A stretch of 64,000 nt of DNA. Origin: Niabella insulamsoli. Lineage in GTDB: Bacteria; Bacteroidota; Bacteroidia; Chitinophagales; Chitinophagaceae. A program made the position numbers and the translations under genes. Below are positions 7,357 to 18,000 of the stretch, in pieces. Below the pieces are notes generated by a model. The model was not told the DNA's origin, searched no databases, and saw nothing but the letters and a program-made list of their open reading frames with translations. Where the stretch lies: contig NZ_CP190246.1 of assembly GCF_039652435.2 (NCBI RefSeq), forward strand, positions 310,001-374,000, in the 5' to 3' direction. Position 1 is the stretch's first letter, and every line of letters starts with the position of its first letter.

Positions 7357-7885
7357 CTGATGGATTTTTATTATAAAGTGCTTGTTTATTTTTAAAATGG
7401 GTGCAATTACCAGTGTTGCCATAATGCCCCCTGTCATTTTGCAGGCCGGCAACTACCGGAGATAGCGGTTTGGCTATAACATTTACGATTTCATTTTGAT
7501 GATGTTCCTGCAAAGGATCGGGTAAGCGCTCCACCGATTTAACCGCAAAACTTACCTTCGACTTCCTGTCAGCGATCTCGATCGACTCACTTTGGAAAAG
7601 GCCTTTCACAAAACTTTCCATAGCCTGCGGCAACTGGAAGCCTATCTGGAAGCTGGCTTCAGATCCTGTTAATCGTAATCTGTCTCCGTCTCTTTTAAAA
7701 GGAACCTGTACGTCCGAAAAGCTAAAAAATTTAAAACCTTTACCATAACCACTTTCGTGTAAAAACGTAGCATACGCAGCATCTCCCTTGGCCAGGATGC
7801 GATAAAGCGCCGCCGATAAAGGGTAGGCGTAATTGATCGGAATAGCTCCGGTATGAAGCGCAGTTAATTGTATGGAAAATCTCAT
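7340..7885 (-). pseudogene. Second Cas6-family gene, C-terminally truncated
   Basis: Starting at ATG 7885 (longer in-frame start 7933 less likely), the N-terminal half is clearly Cas6-like: an opening ferredoxin strand, Pro-Ile-Asn-Tyr-x3-Leu-Ser-Ala-Ala-Leu-Tyr, Phe-Leu-His-Glu-Ser-Gly-Tyr and Phe-Lys-Phe-Phe-Ser-Phe-Ser. It reaches Lys-Pro-Leu-Ser-Pro-Val-Val near residue 135, then loses similarity and stops at 181 residues without the C-terminal Gly-rich RAMP domain. The out-of-family tail overlaps the start of the complete cas6 in another frame. This suggests that a deletion joined the front of one Cas6 gene to the leader of another. It could be a half-protein but is probably non-functional. 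Confidence 0.75.
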
Positions 7886-8142
7886 ATGGTTTCGCTTAAG
7901 CATAAATATACACCAGATTGCAATACAACACAAGCAATAGCCTGCTGTCGCTGCAATAATACTGGTTTAATGCGTCGGGTATAACGGGAAAATTCCCCTG
8001 GCCGGGCTTATCATATTCCTTTGAACATGTGACAACGTTGCCCCTCTGAAACGCGCTACCAACCGCGCCCCTACTATAAACGCCGGCCACTTCCTGCAAC
8101 AACAGGAGAGGGCCGGCGTGGCGATACGATAAAATAGGGTCC

Positions 8143-8922
8143 TTAGCGGATCACGAAAACATCTGAAAAATTCATTTCATTAAAGCCTAAGGTTTTTACC
8201 GCGATGCGTGCAAACAAATGCGGGTGCGGCGTAAAGGTCGTCGCGCTCAGGCCATAGCTCAGGCGCAGGGGCTGAGAGAGGTCTACCGCGGCGCCCGGCA
8301 AGCTGCCGTTGGGGTCGGGGTTTTGCTGGTTGGAGGGGTTCACATTGATCAGGTTGTCCACGAGCTGGGTTTTGCCGATCACCAGGAACACCCGCTCCAA
8401 TTGGCGGTTGTCCATTTGCTTATGAAGCCGGAAGCTGGCTTTCAACGAATCGTTGACGATGGAAAACGCCACATCGCTGAAACTAAAATAAGGCACCACC
8501 GGCACATCAACCGTCGTCGCGCCATTCACTTTCACCGGTATCGTGTCCGTATTATTCTCCCAGGGGCCATTGCCCGATACCCGGATCAGCTGGTAGTCGC
8601 CGTCGAATAATAGGGAAGAAAAACTGCCGTCCTGCTTAACGTTTACGTTGATGGGGTTGCTGAGTTCATAGCCCGGCTGATATAGCTGGATGACGTTGAT
8701 GCCCTGCCGTATAAAAACCGGCTCGCCGTTGAATGTCAGCCGCCCGGTAAGCGGCGCCGAAGGCGCGTCGTAATTATCTTTTTCGCAGCCGCCCAGCGCC
8801 ATGAAGAGCAGGGCGCAGAGGGGCAGCAACCATTGCATCCGCTTGTTTTTTAGCGCGCCGCCCGGAGCCGGTTGGCCGTTGTTCAACCTTGTTCTTAAAA
8901 AATAAATCCTGCTTCGTTTCAT
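8143..8922 (-). CDS. SusE-position lipoprotein, DUF3823-like
   Basis: A 259-residue frame; Met29 (8838) is the more likely start because it begins directly with a lipoprotein signal ending Leu-Gly-Gly-Cys. The mature part resembles DUF3823: Thr-Gly-Arg-Leu-Thr-Phe-Asn-Gly-Glu-Pro, a Pro-Ile-Asn-Val-Asn-Val-Lys-Gln-Asp-Gly-Ser-Phe strand and Leu-Phe-Asp-Gly-Asp-Tyr, i.e. carboxypeptidase-regulatory/Ig-like beta domains. Such proteins sit after SusD and are thought to be surface glycan binders. It is third in the reverse-strand susC-susD operon, 57 bp after susD. Confidence 0.75.
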   Translation of the reverse strand: MKRSRIYFLRTRLNNGQPAPGGALKNKRMQWLLPLCALLFMALGGCEKDNYDAPSAPLTGRLTFNGEPVFIRQGINVIQLYQPGYELSNPINVNVKQDGSFSSLLFDGDYQLIRVSGNGPWENNTDTIPVKVNGATTVDVPVVPYFSFSDVAFSIVNDSLKASFRLHKQMDNRQLERVFLVIGKTQLVDNLINVNPSNQQNPDPNGSLPGAAVDLSQPLRLSYGLSATTFTPHPHLFARIAVKTLGFNEMNFSDVFVIR

Positions 8923-8979
8923 GTGATAATCTTTTAGGAGTTTCCTTGAAAAGGGGAGGGGCCTGCCCGCTGCCCGCGA

Positions 8980-10845
8980 TTAGTGGAAAGGGTTTTTAGT
9001 TAATAGGGGGTTCGCATTCAGGGCGCCCTGCGGAACGATTGAGTAATAGTTGCCCATCCTGAAATTGCGGGGCTGCGTAAAGCGGGGCGCTACTTTTTTG
9101 ACGAATACATATTTATTATGTTTCGACGGATCGCCCGGCCTTACCACGCGGTAGGGCCATAAGGCATAGGCCAAAGTACTTTCCGTCTGGCGGCTGCCGT
9201 TAAATAATACATGCGAGAGGCGCCAGCGCTTCAGGTCCCAATAACGCTGTTCCTCAAAAGCCAGCTCTACCTGGAATTCATGCCTGATGGTGTTGATATC
9301 GATCGAGCTGAGGCTGTTGGGGCCAAAGCCGGCCCGCTCCCTGATGCGGTTGATATAGCCCAGCGCATCGCCCTGCTGGTTGAGTTCGAAAGCCGCTTCC
9401 GCCGCCATCAGCAGGATGCCGCCCAGGCGATAGCGGATCCACCACACATCGCTGCCCTGCCCGGCCTGGCCCGAGCCCACACGCGAATCCACATATTTGC
9501 GCAGGAAAAATCCCGTATTGGTGACGTTGGCCGCATTGGGCTGCGGACCGTTGGCCGCCACCAGCAAACCGCCGTCAGAGAACGTGCTGTTGAGTGCAGC
9601 AGAAGTCCTTTCCACGTAGCGGTTGGTGGAGGAGTTCCATTCCATCACGCCCGCCTGTATTTCTATTTTTTCACCCCTGAAGGTGGCATTGGGTGTAATC
9701 ACCGTGCCAAACATCCGCGGGTCTTTTCCGGCAAAGATGTCTTCGGGCTGGTCATAATATATATAATCCGATCCGTTGGCGGTTTGGGTTTGCAAAGCGC
9801 CGGGGCTTCCATCGAGGCGGTCAAAAGATTCCACCAGGTTTAAAGTGGGCACCAGGCCCGTGCTGCCCGTCGCGTTTTCGCGCAGCGAGCGCGGAATATT
9901 TTCAACCGTAAAACTGTGGTACTTGCCGTCTAGTGTATAATCAAAGGCCCAGATCACTTCCGGATTGCCCGATTTTTTGGTGAACAGGTCATAAAAATTC
10001 TGCGCTTTATCGGCGTTGGCGTTGTATAAACTGTAGGGCCCGTTTTCAATAATATCCTGCGCAGCCGCCAGCGATTGTTCGTAATAGGCCGTGGCGCGTG
10101 ACGCCGGAATGCCCACTTCGCCGCCGGGTGTAGTAATCGGTTCGGTCAGCAGGTTATTATACTTAGCAATAGAGCCGGCATATAGCATGGCCTGTGCCTT
10201 CAGGGCCAGCGCTGTCCATTTGTTGGCGCGGGTCTTACTGTTTTCCGTTTGCGGCATCTGGTCTTTGATCGCATCAATTTCGCTGGCGATAAAATCATAA
10301 ATGCCGGCTTCGGTAGCGCGGGGCGCTCTCATATCCGTTACGCTTTCGGGCCCGGTGTACTGATAGGTTTTTAATATCAGCGGCACGCCGCCCATGCTGC
10401 GCACGGCCAGGAAATAAATATAAGCCCGGATAAACCTTCCCTCGGCGAGCAGCTGGTTTTTATCCTCGGTTTCCATGATCTCCGATTGTTCGAGCTTTTC
10501 CAGAAAAAGGTCAACATCCCTCATCAGGTCGTAGGGCCAGAACTGTTTATCGGAATAGGGGTAGTTCACCCTTGTGTTGCGGTTATTATTGCCGCCCAGG
10601 CCGCCCGACCACATCGCTTCATCGGTATCGGTAGGGGAAAGCAGGCCTCCTTCGAGGCCGCCCGTGGGCTGCAGCCGGTTATACAAATTGGCCAAAACGG
10701 CGAGTGATAACTTGGGGTCGTTCCATACCTGTTCGTCGAGCAGGATATCGGTAGGCTCGCGTTGAAGGAATTTTTTACATCCGCAGAGGCCGGCCAGCGC
10801 CGCCGCTGCCACAAAAAGAAAAGTGTATTTTTTAAAAATGCTCAT
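8980..10845 (-). CDS. SusD/RagB-family surface lipoprotein
   Basis: 621 residues with a lipobox (Leu-Cys-Gly-Cys) near residue 21 and the SusD opening Phe-Leu-Gln-Arg-Glu-Pro-Thr-Asp. TPR-like helices follow (Leu-Leu-Ala-Glu-Gly-Arg-Phe-Ile-Arg-Ala-Tyr), and near the C-terminus the signature Glu-Leu-Ala-Phe-Glu-Glu-Gln-Arg-Tyr-Trp-Asp-Leu-Lys-Arg-Trp. It caps the SusC barrel at the cell surface and captures oligosaccharides. It starts 9 bp after the susC stop, so the two are co-transcribed. The substrate is unknown; GH43 and GH97 remnants downstream hint at arabinoxylan or an alpha-glucan/galactan. Confidence 0.93.
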   Translation of the reverse strand: MSIFKKYTFLFVAAAALAGLCGCKKFLQREPTDILLDEQVWNDPKLSLAVLANLYNRLQPTGGLEGGLLSPTDTDEAMWSGGLGGNNNRNTRVNYPYSDKQFWPYDLMRDVDLFLEKLEQSEIMETEDKNQLLAEGRFIRAYIYFLAVRSMGGVPLILKTYQYTGPESVTDMRAPRATEAGIYDFIASEIDAIKDQMPQTENSKTRANKWTALALKAQAMLYAGSIAKYNNLLTEPITTPGGEVGIPASRATAYYEQSLAAAQDIIENGPYSLYNANADKAQNFYDLFTKKSGNPEVIWAFDYTLDGKYHSFTVENIPRSLRENATGSTGLVPTLNLVESFDRLDGSPGALQTQTANGSDYIYYDQPEDIFAGKDPRMFGTVITPNATFRGEKIEIQAGVMEWNSSTNRYVERTSAALNSTFSDGGLLVAANGPQPNAANVTNTGFFLRKYVDSRVGSGQAGQGSDVWWIRYRLGGILLMAAEAAFELNQQGDALGYINRIRERAGFGPNSLSSIDINTIRHEFQVELAFEEQRYWDLKRWRLSHVLFNGSRQTESTLAYALWPYRVVRPGDPSKHNKYVFVKKVAPRFTQPRNFRMGNYYSIVPQGALNANPLLTKNPFH

Positions 10846-10854
10846 GGCTCTGAA

Positions 10855-13800
10855 TTAAAAAGTGAGGTTAAGTCCAAAATTGATCACGCGTACGGAAGGG
10901 TATTGTAAACCCGTATTGAGCTGTGTTTCCGGATCGATACCAATATCGTGGGTATTGTCGATAGAGAAGAGGTTGAGGGCGTTGACATAAATCCTGGCAT
11001 TGCCCATCCTGGCGCGCCGCAGCCATTGCTGTGGCAGGGTATAGCCCAGCATCAAATTCCTCAGGCGCACATAAGATGTGTTTCGGAACCAGAAAGTAGA
11101 AGCGCGCAGGTTGCTCTCATTATTCGTTTTTTTGAGCGCGGGATAAGTGCCCGGCACCCAGGGGCTGGTCGGGTCAAAAATATCCTCATGGTGCCAGCGG
11201 TCGTTCAGCAAATAATCGGGTGAATTGGCGTCGTTTTGAAAAGGGTTTTTAATTTCCGCTGCGCGGCCGCGGCTTTGCATGGTGGCGCCGGCAAAATTCA
11301 CGGTTAAATCAATCCCTTTATAACTGCCCGTCAGGTTCAACCCGAAGTTGAGATACGGTAAATTGCTTTCTCCATAACCGGAAGGCCTTTCGTCCAAACC
11401 GTCAATAACGCCATCGTTATTTTGGTCTTTATAGATGAAATCTCCCGGCAGCAGGGTCGTATTGTTTTGCCCGTCGATATCTACCGGATAATTGGCAATT
11501 TGTTCTACCGATTGGAACTGCCCGATATACTCATAGCCCCATTGAATATTGGCCCACCGATTTTCGCTCGAGGAGCGGTATTCATCGATCGAGTTGGCAA
11601 ACCTGGGTTTATAAGAATACCAGTTTTTAAGGCGGGCCAGCGTGGCATTGGCGCCCACGGTATAACTGAAGCCGCCGCTTTTGTTATTATAATTGAGGGC
11701 CATTTCCATACCCTGGGTATAGTTGGCATTCAGGTTTTCCTGTGGCAGGTCAAAGCCAACCTCCTGCGGAATCAAAACATCATAGCGCGAGGCGGGAATG
11801 CCGGTCAGCACGCGGCGAAAGGCTTCAATGCTGCCGCCTAATTTTCCTTTCCACAAAGAAAAGTCAAGGCCGATATTGCTGATGGAGCTATTGATCCAGG
11901 TCAGGGTGGTCACGGGCAGGCCGCGGGCCACGACGCCGGTGATCAATAAGCCATCGAGGTAGGCGTTGCCGGCGCCGAAGTTATACCCGTCGAGATAAGC
12001 AAAGGCGCCCACATCCGGCTCGCGCCCCGTTTCGCCATAAGAGGCCCTTAGCTTCAGGTCGGTGAGCACATTGGTAATTTTCGATCTTTTCATGAACGGC
12101 TCTTCGGTAATCCGCCAGCCGCCGGTAATAAACGGAAACAGGCCCCAGCGATGCGCTTCGGGCAGCCGCCACGATCCGTCATAACGGGCGCCCAGCTCCA
12201 GTAAATATTTTTCGCGGAAATTATAGTTACCGCGGAAAAAGAAGCCTGCGCGGGCCGACTCATCTGCCCGGTCGGTGATATCACGGAACTCATCAGGCTG
12301 GTTGATAATATCAATATAATTGCTCACGGGCTGCGAGCGTACCCAGAACAGCTTGTCCATGCGTTCTTTGGTTTCAAAGCCGCCGGTGGCTTTGATATCG
12401 TGCGGGCCAAACCTGCCGCTGTAATTCAGTTGCGCACGGAGCACATTATCGGTAATATGGCCGTTGTCCTTGCTTCGGAAAGGGTTTTGCTGGCCGCCTG
12501 TAATTTCATAAGTATTATTGGCCGCGTCGTATTCGTACGTGTTATAAGTTTTTTCAGAAATATCCCTGAGCAGCGTATTATAAAAATAAGCGTACATGCC
12601 CGTAACCGTCAGCCCTTTCACCGGTGTTTTGTATTCGAGGTCGAAGGAGGTTTGCAGCGTCCGGTTCACCTGGTCAAAATAGCCCGATAGCGGGAATACC
12701 GCGTAGTTGGTAGCGAAGTTGGTGGTGGTGGCGGGATACTCGGGGTTATTATTCGCGTAGGGGTATTCGATCGGCAGGTTTCTAAATTGGCCCAGCAAGG
12801 CCTGGAAATAATCATCGGCGCCGGGCAGCCCCAGGCGGTCTTCGTTTTCGATCTTACCATTTATTTTCACACCCAACCGGATGCGCTGGCCGATCCGCGT
12901 GTCGATATTGGCCTGCAGGTTGGTACGGTTGAAATTATACCCATCAAATACGGCCTGCTGGTTGAGGCGGGCAACGGATAAATAATAACTGGTTTTGGGG
13001 GAGCCGCCCGTCGTATTGACGTTCATATACGTCTGGGGCGCATAGTCCCTGATATAGCTAGACCAGTCAAAGCCTTCATAGCCGGGGCCTCCGGCCTGCC
13101 ACAGCGCTACTTCCTCCGGCGTCCACACGCTCGACCCGTTTTGATTGATATCAGCCTCGGCCTGCGCCCTTACATAGTCGGCCGCGCTGGCAGGTTTGGG
13201 AAAGCGGGTCAGGCTTTGAAATCCGTGATAAACATTCAGGCTGACTTTATTTTCTTTGTTGATGCTGCCGTTCTTGGTGGTCACCAGCACCACGCCGTTG
13301 GAAGCCTGCAGCCCGTAAATTGCCGCCGAACCATCTTTTAAAACCGATAGGCTCTCGATATCTTCCGGGTTGATATTGTTGAACTGGTCTTCGCCTGAGG
13401 GCACTCCGTCAATAACAAACAGTGGGGTGCCCAGGTTTCTGATCTGCAACCTGGCATTAGCGCCGGGCCGCCCGTCGGGAACCCTGGTGTTCACCCCTGC
13501 GATCTTGCCGATCAGCGCCTGTGAGACCGTCGGCACCGGGCTGATGGTGAGCTCTTCCGAAGTAACCGTAGAAATAGAACTGGTCACATTTTGACGCTTT
13601 TGCTGGCCGTAGGCCACAACGATCACTTCGTTCAGCGATTGGGTGGAGCCTTCGAGCGTTACATTGATTTGCGTGCGGCTGTTGACGGGCACTTCGATGG
13701 TCTTATAGCCGATACTGCTGAACACAAGGATATCGTTGGCGCCGGCGCCAACCGTATATTTACCATCGTTATCACTGAGTGCGTTGGATGGTTTGCTTTT

Positions 13801-13971
13801 TACAGAGACGGTTACCGCCGGCACCGGTGCGCCCTGCACGTCGGTGATGATGCCCGTTCGCAGGCTGTCCTGAAACTGCCAGCGGGTTTTGAGGTTGGAT
13901 GAAACACCAGCTTTTGCAGACATTGCAACAAAGCTTAGTATAAGCCCAAAGGAGAGGGTAATCAATTTCAT
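10855..13971 (-). CDS. SusC/RagA-family TonB-dependent transporter
   Basis: 1038 residues: signal peptide, a carboxypeptidase-regulatory-like domain (Gly-Ile-Ile-Thr-Asp-Val-Gln-Gly-Ala-Pro-Val-Pro), a TonB-box region (Leu-Asn-Glu-Val-Ile-Val-Val-Ala-Tyr-Gly), a plug with Leu-Phe-Val-Ile-Asp-Gly-Val-Pro, Ile-Glu-Ser-Leu-Ser-Val-Leu-Lys-Asp-Gly-Ser-Ala-Ala-Ile-Tyr-Gly and Asn-Gly-Val-Val-Leu-Val-Thr-Thr-Lys, and a long beta-barrel ending in Asn-Phe-Gly-Leu-Asn-Leu-Thr-Phe. It imports oligosaccharides across the outer membrane with SusD. No STN domain for sigma signalling is seen. It is divergent from the ECF sigma gene, with which it shares a 302-bp control region. Confidence 0.95.
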   Translation of the reverse strand: MKLITLSFGLILSFVAMSAKAGVSSNLKTRWQFQDSLRTGIITDVQGAPVPAVTVSVKSKPSNALSDNDGKYTVGAGANDILVFSSIGYKTIEVPVNSRTQINVTLEGSTQSLNEVIVVAYGQQKRQNVTSSISTVTSEELTISPVPTVSQALIGKIAGVNTRVPDGRPGANARLQIRNLGTPLFVIDGVPSGEDQFNNINPEDIESLSVLKDGSAAIYGLQASNGVVLVTTKNGSINKENKVSLNVYHGFQSLTRFPKPASAADYVRAQAEADINQNGSSVWTPEEVALWQAGGPGYEGFDWSSYIRDYAPQTYMNVNTTGGSPKTSYYLSVARLNQQAVFDGYNFNRTNLQANIDTRIGQRIRLGVKINGKIENEDRLGLPGADDYFQALLGQFRNLPIEYPYANNNPEYPATTTNFATNYAVFPLSGYFDQVNRTLQTSFDLEYKTPVKGLTVTGMYAYFYNTLLRDISEKTYNTYEYDAANNTYEITGGQQNPFRSKDNGHITDNVLRAQLNYSGRFGPHDIKATGGFETKERMDKLFWVRSQPVSNYIDIINQPDEFRDITDRADESARAGFFFRGNYNFREKYLLELGARYDGSWRLPEAHRWGLFPFITGGWRITEEPFMKRSKITNVLTDLKLRASYGETGREPDVGAFAYLDGYNFGAGNAYLDGLLITGVVARGLPVTTLTWINSSISNIGLDFSLWKGKLGGSIEAFRRVLTGIPASRYDVLIPQEVGFDLPQENLNANYTQGMEMALNYNNKSGGFSYTVGANATLARLKNWYSYKPRFANSIDEYRSSSENRWANIQWGYEYIGQFQSVEQIANYPVDIDGQNNTTLLPGDFIYKDQNNDGVIDGLDERPSGYGESNLPYLNFGLNLTGSYKGIDLTVNFAGATMQSRGRAAEIKNPFQNDANSPDYLLNDRWHHEDIFDPTSPWVPGTYPALKKTNNESNLRASTFWFRNTSYVRLRNLMLGYTLPQQWLRRARMGNARIYVNALNLFSIDNTHDIGIDPETQLNTGLQYPSVRVINFGLNLTF

Positions 13972-14273
13972 AAATGATGGCTGCGTTAGAATCGTTATTA
14001 AACAAAATACCAGCGTGTACGCTTGCTACGGCCGCAATATTACTTGAAGCCCGTGGCTTCCGCCTATTCAATCTTTCGTTGATTTGTATCAAAGCTTTTT
14101 CGAAATGGCAGTGCGCCAAAAGCCCATTTGGCAAAACAAATAGAGCCGCTTTCGTTTCAAAGGACTATTTTTATTGGGGTTACTACGAGCGTTATCAGCG
14201 TGGTTCCGGTCGTATGGCTTAACCATAACTTAATTTTCTTTTTTTGGTAGTTTATTAACTTGCGCCCTTTATC
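13972..14273. promoter_or_regulatory. Divergent control region, susC / ECF sigma
   Basis: 302 bp without a convincing gene between a reverse-strand susC and a forward sigma-factor gene. It must hold both promoters. An 82-codon forward frame (13974-14222) has no family features. I see no clear TAnnTTTG box or strong inverted repeat, so exact promoter positions are not called. Confidence 0.5.
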
Positions 14274-14807
14274 ATGGATTATGTTTCAGAAATAAAATGC
14301 GGTAACAAACGCGCTTTTGAAGAAGTATATCACAAATTTCATAACCGGTTTTATAGCTATGTACTGAGAAAAACCGCTTCGGGCGATCTGGCGGAAGAAG
14401 TGGTGCAAATGAGCTTTATAAAAGTTTGGGAAAAGCGCACAGAGCTTTCTGCCATTTATCCCATCGAAGTACAAATTGCCCGAATTGCCCGCTCCCTCAT
14501 GATCGATGTATTGAGAAAAAAGGCCGTGGAGCGCAGCGCGCTGCACACCATTCAACAAAACGCCCGCGCCGTCATCGACGCCGATCCTGCCGCCGACAAA
14601 CAACTGGTTGAAAAAGTCCACGAAGCCATTGAAAGCCTGCCTCCCCAATGCAGGAAAATCTTTATGCTAAGCCGCGATGAAGGCCTCACCCATTCCCAAA
14701 TTGCCAGCCATCTTTCTGTTTCTCCAAAAACCGTGGAAAACCATATCTCCAAAGCGCTGAAAGTGGTCAGGAAAGCCGCTGCGCTCTGTTTCATTTTGAA
14801 TTTGTAA
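14274..14807 (+). CDS. ECF (sigma-70 family) RNA polymerase sigma factor
   Basis: 177 residues with region 2 (Phe-Glu-Glu-Val-Tyr-His-Lys-Phe...Leu-Ala-Glu-Glu-Val-Val-Gln-Met-Ser-Phe-Ile-Lys-Val-Trp) and region 4 (Ile-Glu-Ser-Leu-Pro-Pro-Gln-Cys-Arg-Lys-Ile-Phe; HTH Gly-Leu-Thr-His-Ser-Gln-Ile-Ala-x4-Val-Ser-Pro-Lys-Thr-Val-Glu-Asn-His). It has the length and style of Bacteroidota PUL ECF factors. The likely target is the susC operon starting at 15030. The cognate anti-sigma factor is not the next gene; a FecR-type protein sits at the end of that operon, 8.5 kb downstream. Confidence 0.9.
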   Translation: MDYVSEIKCGNKRAFEEVYHKFHNRFYSYVLRKTASGDLAEEVVQMSFIKVWEKRTELSAIYPIEVQIARIARSLMIDVLRKKAVERSALHTIQQNARAVIDADPAADKQLVEKVHEAIESLPPQCRKIFMLSRDEGLTHSQIASHLSVSPKTVENHISKALKVVRKAAALCFILNL

Positions 14808-15029
14808 TGTTAACAAATTGTTAACGAGTAGGGGTTGATTGATTTTGATTCGAATCTTCTAATGTTAATCGCTTAATCGCCGCAACAGGGAGCGTTCCTG
14901 CGGCCGGCGCAGCGTTAAATTTTAGCAGATGAGACTTTCATGATTAAGTTTTCATTTCAGCACCCAATGGAAAGAAAATTTTAGTTCTGAGAAGTTTCAT
15001 TCGATCCTAAAAAATAAACCATTTTACGA
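14808..15029 (+). promoter_or_regulatory. Leader/promoter region of the second susC operon
   Basis: 222 bp between the sigma gene and susC. Just after the sigma stop is a palindromic GTTAAC-AAATT-GTTAAC (14809-14825), a candidate operator. Further on, CCGCA...GGGA / TTCCTGCGG (about 14880-14904) can form a GC-rich hairpin without a T run. The promoter probably recognised by the ECF factor should lie in the A/T-rich 14930-15020 part but cannot be placed from sequence alone. Confidence 0.4.
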
Positions 15030-18000
15030 ATGAAAATTAAAGTCATGTTTACCAAAACGCTGTTTACGTTTTTATTGCTGGCGTCGGCCCTGGCTGCAGC
15101 AGCGCAGTCCGTTCAAATCAGGGGCACTGTCCTCGACGAGCAGGGCAGCCCGCTCGAAATGGTTTCGGTAGTAGCCCGCCGGGGATCCGTGGAAGTGGCT
15201 TCCACGCTTACGGGGAAAGAGGGCACTTTTATACTCAGCAATTTAATTGAAAAAGAAAGCTACGACCTTTATTTTAGTTATGTAGGTTATGAAACCTATA
15301 TCGAAAAGAATGTGGTGCTGCAAAAAGACCAAAGCGCGCTGCTGGTACGGCTGATCAACAAAACAGGCAATCTCGAGCAGGTGGAAATCGTCGCGGTCGG
15401 TTATGGAACGGTAAAGAAAAGCGACCTCACGGGCGCTGTTTCCACCGTTAAAATGCAGGATCTTGATAATATCCCGGTGCCGCGCGTTGACCAGATGCTT
15501 GCCGGCCGTATTGCCGGCGCCGAATTTATGTCGACCGATGGGGCGCCCGGCTCGGGAACCACTGTGCGCATCAGGGGAACGCGGTCTATTTCTGCCGATA
15601 ACGAACCCTTGTATATTGTGGATGGCGTTATGGACGGGATCAATAACCTGAATGATTTAAACCCTTCCGACATTGCGAGCATCAGCGTGTTGAAAGATGC
15701 GTCTTCCACGGCAATTTATGGTTCGCGCGGGGCCAACGGCGTTATCATTATCACCACCAAAAGCGGCATCGACAAGGACGGCAAAACGGATATCACTTTG
15801 AGGACGTCGCAGGGATTCGCTAAGATGGCCAGCCGGCTCAACCTGATGGATGCTACGCAGTTTGCACAGCTGATCAATGATCGATATTACTATGCCAGCG
15901 CAGCCAACAAAACAAAGCCGCTCGAAGATTATCCCTATCCTGATCCGCTTTCGCTGGGCGAGGGTTCCGACTGGCAGGGCGCTTTAACGCGCACAGCGCC
16001 TTTCTCCAATTATTCATTGACCGCGTCGGGCGGCTCGAAAGCGACGCGTTTTTTTCTATCCGGCGGTTATGATAATATCGACGGCGTGATCCTGGGCAGC
16101 GAGTTCAAGCGGTACCAGTTTCGTGTGAATCTTGATCAAACACTCAGCAAATTTGCGAAAGCAGGCGTGCGCATCGCTTATTCCAACAGCACGCAGGACC
16201 AGCCGATGCGTTATCTGGGCGCTTATAATAACTGGAGCGTATCTTTTGTTTCCGTAGCGCCGGTGGTGCCTATCTATAATGAAGACGGCACGCTCAACAG
16301 CTGGAATTCGCAAAACTATTCGGGAGGCGTGTCCGACCTGCCTTTGTTTGATGCTACACTAAGAAAAAATACCACCCAAACCGGAACGCTCAGCTCGATG
16401 GCTTATGTAGATATTACGCCCGTGAAAAATATAGTGGCGCATTCGTCCATCTCCTATTCCAAATATGATATCAATAATAATGCGCTGGTGCCTTCCACGA
16501 TGCCGAGCCGCGCCACCGCCGGCAATGCGACCTCCAAAAGCATTCAGCAAAATGATAACCTGTTGAATGAAAACACGCTGCTTTACAAAAATACGTTTGG
16601 CGCCGATCATCATTTTGACGCCATGTATGGTTTTACCGTGCAGATGAGGAATTTCTATCGTGTATCGGTAGGCGGCAGCGGCTACTACAGCGATGAAACA
16701 GCGCTTTGGGATATCGGCGCCATTCCTGATAAGCAAAGGCTCAATGTGAGCGGCGCGAAAGAGTTGCAAACGCGGGTGTCGCACCTGGCGCGGGTGAACT
16801 ATAATTATGCGCAGAAATATTACCTCACGGCAACGCTGCGCCGCGACGGGGCTTCCAACTTTGCGGCCAATAATAAATGGGCTTATTTCCCCTCCGCCGC
16901 TATCCGGTGGAACGTGCTCAAAGAAAACTTCATGAAAAACTCAGCCATCAACGAATTTGCAGTGCGCCTGAGCGCGGGCACTTCCGGCAACGATGCTATT
17001 TCAAGATACCAATCGATCAGCCGCCTGGGTTCAACGACATCAGGGTATTTGTTCGGCGGTAGCCAGCCGGTCGCGTTTTATCCGACGGGGATTGCCAATT
17101 CGGGTTTGAAGTGGGAAAAGACCACAGCCTATAATGCCGGTATTGATCTTGCTTTTTTCCGTCGCCGCCTGAACGTAACGGTGGAAGCCTATCAAAGCAA
17201 TACTTCAGATTTACTGCTGAGCGTTCAAATGCCCACGCAGACCGGTTTTTCTTCCCGCTTGATGAACTTCGGGAAAACCTCCAATAAGGGCGTGGAACTG
17301 ACGGTCAATTATGATGTCATCCGCAAAAGCAAATTTGGCTGGTCGACCAGCTTAACGGCTGCCCACAACCAGCAAATGGTTGAAGATATCGGGATGGTGG
17401 GGCGCGTGGTGACGAATAATTACACCTATGGCGCCCAGTACATGATCAACGGATATCAAACCGGCTACCCGCTCAATGCGATTTATGGATTTGAATATGC
17501 CGGCGTCTGGAAAAGCCAGGAAGAAATCGTACAAAATCAAACGGACAAAAAATATGTGTCGGCTTCCTCGGCATATTTCACCGTGGGCCGCCAGCGCTAT
17601 ATCGATCAAAACAAAGACGGGCTGATGAACAGCGATGATATGGTATTGCTCGGCGATGCCGATCCCGAATTATATGGCGGCTGGCAAAATACGCTCCGGT
17701 ATAAAAAAGCATTTTTTTCCATCTTCTTTAATTATTCGATCGGCGGCGATATGTATTATCCCGGCGGCATGTTCAACATGACGGGTGTTTACCTCAACAA
17801 CCAGCAGGAATTGATGGTTAACCGTTTTCATGAGATTCGTAATCCTGGATCTGATATCCCCCGAACCGATTCCAAAGACGATATTCCCAATGATCGCTTT
17901 GTGTATGATGCGAGCTTCCTGCGTTTAAAGGCGGCCTCCATTGGTTATAACTTTGACCTGTCCCGGCTCACTGCGTCAAAGCTGCAAACCTTATCGCTGT

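Noticed and set aside
7896..8102. 68-codon reverse ORF between cas6 and the DUF3823 gene
   Set aside because: Atypical composition and no family pattern; it overlaps the upstream region expected to hold the cas promoter. The 257-bp gap holds nothing else I can support.
11422..11841. Long antisense ORFs inside the susC and susD genes (e.g. 11422-11841, 9211-9843, 13591-13902)
   Set aside because: They lie wholly within strongly supported coding regions on the other strand and show no family features.
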